In this document: one piece after another, positions 39,249 to 45,190 of the stretch
How the letters are laid out: each line of letters begins with the position of its first letter
How positions within the stretch are numbered: the first letter of the stretch is position 1
Assembly (NCBI RefSeq): GCF_900107285.1
Contig: NZ_FNPK01000022.1
Coordinates: forward strand, 1 to 45,190
DNA: 45,190 bases
Reading direction: 5' to 3'
DNA from: Acinetobacter kyonggiensis
GTDB lineage: Bacteria; Pseudomonadota; Gammaproteobacteria; Pseudomonadales; Moraxellaceae
Program-made: the position numbers and the translations under genes
The notes under the pieces: model-generated
What the model was told of the DNA's origin: nothing
Databases searched by the model: none
Seen by the model: only the letters and a program-made list of their open reading frames with translations

Positions 39249-39479
39249 CTTAAATTTGGTGGTATGCAGTTATTTGGTTTTAGCACATTAAGGTAGTGAT
39301 ATCATGTAGATATAGACACTTTAATTGGGTTGTAAAAAGTGCGTTTCGTATAATAGTCATTATCTTAAATGCAGGGGAAAAGCTCTTTGTAAGAATTGAT
39401 ATAATGGCAATATTTATTAAGTACAAAAGAGCTAAGTTAGTGAAATACTCAAAAGAAAAAATAGTAAAAGCCTTATAAT

Positions 39480-39630
39480 TTCTAATCGATTGGGAGGGCT
39501 TGGTTGAAACCAAGATACACTGCGTTAGGCAAACCTCAGACCAGAGCTGTATCTTAAATTTGAGGAATTAAATCTTTGTGCAATAAAGCCATTGCAAAAA
39601 AAAGCTTCTAACTAAAGAAGCTTTTTATTA
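39480..39630. ncRNA. Structured intergenic stretch, possible small RNA
   Basis: The 520-base gap at 39172-39691 has no convincing gene. At 39499-39514 CTTGGTT pairs with ACCAAG, AAGATACA (39512-39519) pairs with TGTATCTT (39548-39555), and CCTCA (39534) with TGAGG (39561). An intrinsic terminator (AGCTTCT, loop, AGAAGCT, T run) lies at 39599-39626. This could be an unlabelled RNA or an old insertion-sequence end. No known RNA family is recognised. Confidence 0.3.
39599..39626. terminator. Bidirectional terminator
   Basis: AGCTTCT (39603-39609) and AGAAGCT (39616-39622) with A run before and T run after. It may serve the minus-strand genes ending at 39692 as well. Confidence 0.7.
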
Positions 39631-39691
39631 CACCTTATTTACGCCTTGAAAATACAGTGTATCCCTAAGTATTTGATTGTAATTGTAAAAT

Positions 39692-40564
39692 TTATTCTAT
39701 TGTAATTTTACTCCATGATTCATACATTTTTACAGCACTGGAAAAGTCACTGTCTTTTTCTGATAAATCGCTAGAAGCTTGAATTAAACTTTGAGTTAAA
39801 GCAATGACAGGCGCAGAGAGTTTCGCTTCACGAACCAAGTCTAATGCAATACCTGTATCTTTGGCTAATAATGGTAGTGCGAAGGTCAGTGGAAAACTAC
39901 GGTTTAAAATGCGCTGCGGTAAAACTGTTTCGGTCACACCGCTTTTTCCGCTTGAGGCATTAATACAATCAAGGGCTTCATGCAGGTTTACACCGTGGGC
40001 TTTAAGGGCGGTAAAACCTTCTGCAACAGAACATAAATTTACGGCCAAAAGCATGTTATTTACAGCTTTAACTGAAAATCCTGCACCAGAACCCCCCACA
40101 TGTTTAATCAGTTTGCCAAAAGCTTGCATCGCAGGTAGAGCTTTTTCAAAAGCAGCCGATTCGCCACCAACCATAACCGTTAAAGTTGCTGTTTCTGCAC
40201 CAATGGTTTGCCCACTAACAGGTGCATCAAGAAAGTCGATATTGTGTAATTTTAATTGTGTTGCTAGATTTTTGGCAGATTCAGGTACACCACTGGTGCA
40301 GTCTATCCAGATGGAACCTGATTTTATTGTTACAGTGGCAATCAGTTCTTCAACATCTTTGCTGGTCGGTAAGCAAGAAAAAATAACATCGGCTTGAACG
40401 GCTTGCGCAAGTTCTACTGCTTGGGTGCCATATTCAGTTGCATGTTGTTTGGCTTTTTCAAAATTACGATTCCATACATATACCGTATCAAAATGTTGAG
40501 GTAAATGTGCTGCCATGCGGTAACCCATAGCACCTAGGCCGATAAATGCAACTGACTGAATCAT
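39692..40564 (-). CDS. 3-hydroxyisobutyrate-dehydrogenase-type oxidoreductase
   Basis: The 290-residue protein has the N-terminal NAD(P)-binding GLGAMG (residues 9-14), the substrate motif DAPVSG (112-117) and GFSVKAVNNM with catalytic K165. These are the signatures of beta-hydroxyacid dehydrogenases such as MmsB, GarR or GlxR. It oxidises a 3-hydroxy acid with NAD+ or NADP+ or works as a tartronate semialdehyde/glyoxylate reductase; which one cannot be read. Typical family length is about 290-300. It is followed on the same strand 10 nt from the PhaC-like gene, likely in one operon. Confidence 0.85.
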   Translation of the reverse strand: MIQSVAFIGLGAMGYRMAAHLPQHFDTVYVWNRNFEKAKQHATEYGTQAVELAQAVQADVIFSCLPTSKDVEELIATVTIKSGSIWIDCTSGVPESAKNLATQLKLHNIDFLDAPVSGQTIGAETATLTVMVGGESAAFEKALPAMQAFGKLIKHVGGSGAGFSVKAVNNMLLAVNLCSVAEGFTALKAHGVNLHEALDCINASSGKSGVTETVLPQRILNRSFPLTFALPLLAKDTGIALDLVREAKLSAPVIALTQSLIQASSDLSEKDSDFSSAVKMYESWSKITIE

Positions 40565-40574
40565 GGTATATCCT

Positions 40575-41723
40575 TTATATTTTGCTCGATCTCTGTTTTA
40601 GCCAAGTGGTCATCAATGGCCAGAACTCATTTGCACTTGATTGGCTCGACATTAGGCCTAAATGCCCACCGGGGATAAGAGTAAACGTGACATCTTGGCT
40701 ATTTGTCAATTCAATTAAAGGCTTAACAGCCTCTGCCGATACGATCTGATCGCTACGACCTGCGCCAATCAATAAAGCGCATTGAATATTTTTTAATTCG
40801 ATATTCTTATCTTGTAATTGTATAACGCCATTTTTCAGCGGATTTTGTAGCCAAACATTAAAAATCATGTCTTGATTGATGCCACCAGGATAATCAATCA
40901 TTTTGTTGAGGAAATTCCCCATGGTGGCATGTTCGTATAAGGCTTGAGTGTTATCTAAATTCAAAAAAAGCCGCTTTTGGCTGTGAAACCAACCTTTTGG
41001 ATCAATGATTTTAAAGCCAATAGCATTAAGTAAGCCTGAGGTGTGAATAAAGCTTTTTGGCACAGTTTCAGAATAAATTTTGTTTTGTAGTGTTTTATTT
41101 TTAGCAATAAGTTGATTCACCTTTTGAAAAAGTTTACCGGTACGACCAGAGGCATAACTATCTACAGGACTACCCAATACGATCAAATTTTTGACAAAAT
41201 TGGGTTGCCGCAAAGCACAATAGAGCACCACGAAAATACCTGCCATGCTCCAACCATGTAATGAAATTTCTTCACTGTTTGAGTGCTTACGAATCTGCTC
41301 GATACAATGGGGAATGGCATCATCAATAAAAGACATAAAATTTAAAAAACGATCTTTATAGTTATATTGTCCCCATTGCACCAAATAGACATCAAAACCA
41401 CTATGCTGAAAATGTTTGACCAATGAGCGATAAGGGTAGAGGTCATAAATGGCCATGTTGATTGCAAGCGGGGCAACAAAGACCAGCGGTTCTTTATATT
41501 GTTTATTGGGTGATGCGTAATAACGAATACGCGTTTGTTTATATTCGGCAATAACGTCATACGCCGTTGTTTGCGATAAAACCAGCGAGCTTGAATCAAA
41601 CAAACGGGTTGATAAGTTTTTTAGTTTATTTTTATGTTTTGCAATTTTATTTTTAACGTGAAGCATGGCTGCTTGTACTCGCCCAAGAGTGGATTGATCG
41701 AAGTGTAGGCGATATTTATGCAT
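40575..41723 (-). CDS. PhaC-like alpha/beta hydrolase with serine nucleophile
   Basis: The 382-residue protein resembles the polyhydroxyalkanoate synthase family (VFVAPLAINMAIYDLYPYRS, HGWSMAG, VIVLGSPVDSY, GGHLGLM). The nucleophile is S159 in GWSMAG where true synthases have Cys, so it is more likely a hydrolase or acyltransferase of that fold; the usual Asp and His lie later (near GRSDQIV and GGHLGL). It is short for a class I synthase of around 590 residues. First gene of a minus-strand pair facing away from metZ. Confidence 0.7.
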   Translation of the reverse strand: MHKYRLHFDQSTLGRVQAAMLHVKNKIAKHKNKLKNLSTRLFDSSSLVLSQTTAYDVIAEYKQTRIRYYASPNKQYKEPLVFVAPLAINMAIYDLYPYRSLVKHFQHSGFDVYLVQWGQYNYKDRFLNFMSFIDDAIPHCIEQIRKHSNSEEISLHGWSMAGIFVVLYCALRQPNFVKNLIVLGSPVDSYASGRTGKLFQKVNQLIAKNKTLQNKIYSETVPKSFIHTSGLLNAIGFKIIDPKGWFHSQKRLFLNLDNTQALYEHATMGNFLNKMIDYPGGINQDMIFNVWLQNPLKNGVIQLQDKNIELKNIQCALLIGAGRSDQIVSAEAVKPLIELTNSQDVTFTLIPGGHLGLMSSQSSANEFWPLMTTWLKQRSSKI

Positions 41724-41803
41724 TATACCTTGACCTTAAATACCATAGACGCTCAAAATGTTGGCAATTATTCGCAACGGCAACTCAGGACTGGGTAATA
41801 AAG

Positions 41804-42991
41804 ATGAGCCAACAAGACGACATTGAATACCAATTAGACACTTTAGCCATTCGTACAGGTCATACACGTAGTTTTGAAGGTGAGCATGGTGAGCCAATTT
41901 TCCTCACTTCATCCTTTGTTTATGAAAATGCAGCAGAGGCGGCAGCTAAATTTTCAGGTCAAGAACCGGGAAATATTTATTCACGCTTTACCAATCCAAC
42001 TGTCGCCATGTTTGAAAAGCGTTTAGCAGCTTTAGAAGGGGCTGAACGGGCTGTTGCAACAAGTACGGGTATGGCTGCAATTATGGCTGTTGCAATGTCG
42101 TATCTAAAATTGGGTGACCATGTTATTTGTTCGCGTGCTGTGTTTGGTTCAACCGTATCTTTATTTGAAAAATACGTGGCTAAATTTGGTGTAAGTGTTG
42201 ATTTTGTTGATTTGACAGATTTAGCGGCATGGAAAAATGCCATTAAGCCTGAAACCAAGTTACTGTTTGTTGAATCTCCATCTAATCCACTGTCTGAAAT
42301 TGCAGATATTCAGGCTTTGGCTGATATTGCACATGCCAATGGTGCATTACTCGCGATTGATAACAGTTTCTGTACACCAGTTCTGCAACAACCGATTAAA
42401 TTTGGTGCAGATTTAGTGGTTTATTCAGCAACCAAATATCTCGATGGTCAAGGTCGTGCTTTAGGTGGTGCTGTAGTAGGGAATCACCAACTGCTTGAAG
42501 ATGTATTTGGTTATGTGCGTACCACTGGTCCTTCAATGAGCCCATTTAATGCTTGGGTATTCTTAAAAGGTCTGGAAACGTTACGTTTACGTATGAAAGC
42601 ACACTCTGAAGGTGCGAAAAAACTTGCTGAATTCTTAGATACGCATGCGAACGTTGAAAAAGTTTACTATGCAGGTTTACCAGCACATGTTGGACATGAG
42701 CTTGCTGCGAAACAACAAACAGGTTTTGGTGGTATTGTATCATTTGAAGTCAAAGGTGGTCGTGAAGGGGCTTGGAAAGTCATCGACAATACCCAATTTA
42801 TTTCAATTACGGGTAATTTAGGTGATGCAAAATCAACAATTACTCACCCAGCGACCACAACTCACGGTAAACTCTCAGCCGATGCCAAAGAAGCAGCGGG
42901 TATTCGTGAAGGTTTAATTCGCGTCTCTGTTGGTTTGGAAGATATTGATGATATTATCCGCGATATTAGTCGTGGTTTAGACTTAATTTAA
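41804..42991 (+). CDS. metZ: O-succinylhomoserine sulfhydrylase
   Basis: The 395-residue protein is a PLP-dependent enzyme of the Cys/Met metabolism family. It has SRFTNPTVAMFEKRLAALEG, TSTGMAAIMA for cofactor binding, VESPSNPLSE, and VVYSATKYLDGQG with K211 as the Schiff-base lysine. MetZ converts O-succinylhomoserine and sulfide to homocysteine in methionine biosynthesis. Among close relatives (MetB, MetC, MetY), length and GRALGGAVVG-type sequence suit MetZ best. The gene is divergent from the PhaC-like gene, with about 80 bp between, and is followed by ybaB and recR. Confidence 0.85.
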   Translation: MSQQDDIEYQLDTLAIRTGHTRSFEGEHGEPIFLTSSFVYENAAEAAAKFSGQEPGNIYSRFTNPTVAMFEKRLAALEGAERAVATSTGMAAIMAVAMSYLKLGDHVICSRAVFGSTVSLFEKYVAKFGVSVDFVDLTDLAAWKNAIKPETKLLFVESPSNPLSEIADIQALADIAHANGALLAIDNSFCTPVLQQPIKFGADLVVYSATKYLDGQGRALGGAVVGNHQLLEDVFGYVRTTGPSMSPFNAWVFLKGLETLRLRMKAHSEGAKKLAEFLDTHANVEKVYYAGLPAHVGHELAAKQQTGFGGIVSFEVKGGREGAWKVIDNTQFISITGNLGDAKSTITHPATTTHGKLSADAKEAAGIREGLIRVSVGLEDIDDIIRDISRGLDLI

Positions 42992-43033
42992 TTTATAGAT
43001 ATTGATTTAGAATTTATTTGTTCGGAGATTTTT

Positions 43034-43363
43034 ATGAACATTAATATGTTAATGCAACAAGCTCAGCGTATGCAAAAAGATGTTGAAGTCAACATGAAAA
43101 AGGCAAAAGAAGAACTTGCTCAAACTGAAGTGCATGCGGAAGCAGGCGGTGGTTTGGTTAAAGTTACTATGACGTGCCGTAATGTGGTAAAGCGTATCGA
43201 AATTAGTCCTGAACTGCTTCAAGATGATGCCGATATGATTGAAGACTTAATCGCGGCTGCAATGAATGATGCTGCGCGTCAAGCTGAAGCGGTTTCTGAA
43301 GAAAGAATGAAAGCTGCTAACTCTGGTATGGGCTTACCACCAGGTCTTGCAGGTTTATTTTAA
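43034..43363 (+). CDS. ybaB: YbaB/EbfC nucleoid-associated protein
   Basis: 109 residues, [20 protein letters not shown] followed by a helix-strand body with [20 protein letters not shown] and a final helix. This is the typical size and pattern of YbaB/EbfC, a dimeric DNA-binding protein. It is 12 nt upstream of recR, the usual neighbour; dnaX, often the gene before, is replaced here by metZ. Confidence 0.95.
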   Translation: MNINMLMQQAQRMQKDVEVNMKKAKEELAQTEVHAEAGGGLVKVTMTCRNVVKRIEISPELLQDDADMIEDLIAAAMNDAARQAEAVSEERMKAANSGMGLPPGLAGLF

Positions 43364-43375
43364 GGAATACGTTTA

Positions 43376-43972
43376 GTGTTTAGTGATCGATTTGATCAAC
43401 TGGTGCAAGCTTTACGTATATTGCCAAGCGTTGGGCCGAAATCGGCTCAGCGTATGGCATTACACCTGATCATGAAAAATAGAGAAGGTGCGATAGGGTT
43501 GGCACATGCTTTAAATGAAGCAACGACCTATATTCATGAATGTAGCGTTTGTCATTCGCTGACTGAAAATGAAATTTGTGATATTTGTCTTTCACATGAA
43601 CGTGATGATCAAATTTTATGTGTGGTTGAATCACCTGCGGACGTGATGGCGATTGAACAAAGTGGTAGTTTTCGTGGTAAATATCATGTATTAGGTGGAC
43701 ATTTGTCACCGCTTGATGGTATTGGCCCTGAAGAGATAGGCATTCCATATTTGGTGCAGCGACTCAATGAAGGTAAAGTTGCAGAAGTGATTTTAGCAAC
43801 CAATGCGACAGTAGAAGGTCAGGCAACAGCCCATTACTTGGTTGAAGCCACCAAGCATTTACCTGTGCAAATGACGCGAATCGCTCAAGGGGTTCCTCAA
43901 GGGGGAGAACTTGAATATGTGGATAGTCATACTCTAAGCCAAGCTGTACATAATCGAATGCGAATGAAATAA
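43376..43972 (+). CDS. recR: Recombination protein RecR
   Basis: GTG start at 43376. The 198-residue protein has the helix-hairpin-helix LPSVGPKSAQRMALHL, a Cys4 zinc finger C56-C59-C68-C71, and the Toprim domain beginning at about residue 78 (QILCVVESPADVMAIEQSGS, ending RIAQGVPQGGELEYVD). RecR works with RecO and RecF to load RecA at gaps. Length and gene order with ybaB are canonical. Confidence 0.97.
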   Translation: MFSDRFDQLVQALRILPSVGPKSAQRMALHLIMKNREGAIGLAHALNEATTYIHECSVCHSLTENEICDICLSHERDDQILCVVESPADVMAIEQSGSFRGKYHVLGGHLSPLDGIGPEEIGIPYLVQRLNEGKVAEVILATNATVEGQATAHYLVEATKHLPVQMTRIAQGVPQGGELEYVDSHTLSQAVHNRMRMK

Positions 43973-44196
43973 GTGCAATGCTCCTTATTTCATTCATTAT
44001 GTAATATTGAAAGATGGGTAAAAGGTGTATTAATCACGTTTAAACTTATATAAAAAAGATATAAAAACTCATTGTATTTTCATTTAAATGCCAAAAACAC
44101 AGTGAATAGATGCTATAGAAGTAAAATTTGTTATATCTAAATGTTATATATAGGTTAATATGCTTTTAAAGAGAATCTGATTTTAGACTCAGTAAT

Positions 44197-45105
44197 ATGT
44201 TTCAATTCATTCAGCAACAACCAGACTTAGAAAATATTTTACATTTGATGAGTCAAACGTCCATTTATGGATTAGACACAGAATTCATCAAAGTAGATAC
44301 CCTATGGCCTAAATTGGGTGTATTTCAAATTAATGTTGCAGATCAAGTTTTTTTACTTGATGGGGCAAGTTTAGATTTGTCTATATTCTGGGAAAAATTA
44401 TTTCAAGCACAGCAAAATATATTTCATGCCTGTAGTGAAGACATCGATTTAATTTATCATTATGCACAGCAAAAAACTTTAACCAATGTTTTTGATACTC
44501 AAGTCGGAATGTCTTTTTTGGGACATGGATTGCAAGTGAGCTATCAAAATGCATTAAAACAAATGCTGAATGTTGATATTGATAAAGATCAGACGAGATC
44601 TGATTGGTTAGCACGTCCGCTGAGTCCAGAACAACTCGCTTATGCAGCCAATGATGTACTGTATTTGATGAATTTGTCCAATAAGATTCAAAATGAATTA
44701 GCTGATAAATATTTACTTGATTTTGCACTCGAAGATTGCCGTCATTTGACTTATGAAATTGGTCAAGAAACGCCGTTAGAACGGCTTTACCATGATATTG
44801 GGAATTATCGTCATTCACGCCGTCAATTGATGCAGTTACAACAATTAGCCGCATGGCGTGAACAGATCGTAAAAGCGTTGAATTATCCACGTAGTTTTAT
44901 TCTGAAAAGTTCAACCATGATTGACTTGGTCGAAAAAAATCCATGCAATCACTTCCAGTTATCAGGCATTCGAGATATTCGTCAAAATATTGTGCGTGAT
45001 CATGGTAAAACCATTTTAGATTTACTTAAGTTTTTGCCAGAACAGGCAGAATGGCCACTTCGTATGGCACGTCCAATTCGTCATTCATCAAAAGAGGCAG
45101 AGTAA
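44197..45105 (+). CDS. rnd: Ribonuclease D
   Basis: The 302-residue protein has the DEDD-Y exonuclease set: DTEF (D27, E29), CSEDIDLIYHY (D82/D84) and the last motif YAANDVLYL (Y149, D153). One HRDC-like domain follows (from about 195: HSRRQLMQLQQLAAWREQIV, IRDIRQNI). RNase D trims tRNA 3' ends. It is shorter than the E. coli enzyme of about 375, lacking the second C-terminal HRDC part. The 223-base gap before it contains a weak hairpin near 43966-43990 after recR and nothing else that I can support. Bases 45106-45190 after it hold no gene. Confidence 0.9.
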   Translation: MFQFIQQQPDLENILHLMSQTSIYGLDTEFIKVDTLWPKLGVFQINVADQVFLLDGASLDLSIFWEKLFQAQQNIFHACSEDIDLIYHYAQQKTLTNVFDTQVGMSFLGHGLQVSYQNALKQMLNVDIDKDQTRSDWLARPLSPEQLAYAANDVLYLMNLSNKIQNELADKYLLDFALEDCRHLTYEIGQETPLERLYHDIGNYRHSRRQLMQLQQLAAWREQIVKALNYPRSFILKSSTMIDLVEKNPCNHFQLSGIRDIRQNIVRDHGKTILDLLKFLPEQAEWPLRMARPIRHSSKEAE

Positions 45106-45190
45106 AACTTGAAGTGCGACATAAACCACCTAATTAATTTAAAGGGTTTATGGAGTATATAAAATTGTCATACCATCATCTTAACTTTGA

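Noticed and set aside
39296..39478. 60-codon ORF in the gap before the host genes
   Set aside because: GTG start without ribosome site, low-complexity Ile/Lys content, opposite-strand ORF equally open; treated as non-coding.
39804..40397. 197-codon + strand ORF over the dehydrogenase
   Set aside because: Antisense shadow of a well-defined dehydrogenase gene.
44381..44890. 169-codon minus-strand ORF over rnd
   Set aside because: Shadow of the RNase D gene, which has all expected exonuclease motifs.

Overview
The window looks like a piece of an Acinetobacter chromosome (AT-rich, host genes metZ, ybaB, recR and rnd at the right) carrying a long block of genes from a contractile-tailed phage or phage-plasmid. 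The phage block runs from about 1.5 kb to 37.1 kb, entirely on the + strand. The left edge is a truncated IS3-family transposase gene (minus strand, 1-224) and an AT-rich CxxC/HNH-like cargo gene. No integrase, replication gene, tRNA or clear att site is visible, so the prophage or element continues to the left or was joined there by the IS.

Phage layout. 1.5-4.3 kb: membrane protein and baseplate genes in W-J-I order. 4.4-5.3 kb: small accessory genes, one a possible Acb2/Tad1-like cyclic-nucleotide sponge. 5.4-7.6 kb: putative prohead protease and two unknown morphogenesis proteins. 7.7-10.6 kb: large terminase interrupted by a 149-residue mini-intein in its Walker A loop, followed by a degenerate copy of its nuclease domain. 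10.7-12.7 kb: tail fibre with a glycine-rich tip, and a partner. 12.8-15.0 kb: unknowns, one with a SWIM-like zinc motif. 15.2-18.9 kb: putative major capsid protein and two related surface proteins, one with PKD-like and BspA-type repeats. 19.0-25.5 kb: sheath, acidic/basic scaffold-like protein, tube-like protein, baseplate proteins and spike. 25.5-27.8 kb: portal and partner. 27.9-33.1 kb: DarA-like and DdrB/pyrophosphatase-like polyvalent anti-restriction proteins. 33.1-35.8 kb: baseplate or chaperone-type genes and a second copy of a constant-N/variable-C protein. 36.1-37.1 kb: holin-like protein and lysozyme. A secreted amidase-like gene and a TTG-start membrane-anchored gene (37.4-39.2 kb) are AT-rich and look like cargo.

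Three patterns tie the phage block together. (1) A motif TTGGAAC, usually followed about 30 bp later by AAAATA or a close variant, lies 67-81 bp before the start codon of most transcription units, 17 times, and is absent from the host flank: probably a phage-specific late promoter. (2) In four leaders an intrinsic terminator hairpin starts right at the AAAATA element and ends at the start codon, so read-through RNA would form it while RNA started at the motif would lack its 5' arm. (3) A peptide motif FDS(A/I/V) recurs in the protease, capsid protein, scaffold-like protein and both polyvalent proteins, mostly at domain borders, which suggests prohead-protease cleavage or head-packaging sites.

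Right of about 39.7 kb is ordinary host chromosome: a 3-hydroxyisobutyrate-dehydrogenase-type enzyme and a PhaC-like hydrolase on the minus strand, then metZ, ybaB, recR and rnd on the + strand. All functions are assigned by reading motifs and gene order; no database search was possible.
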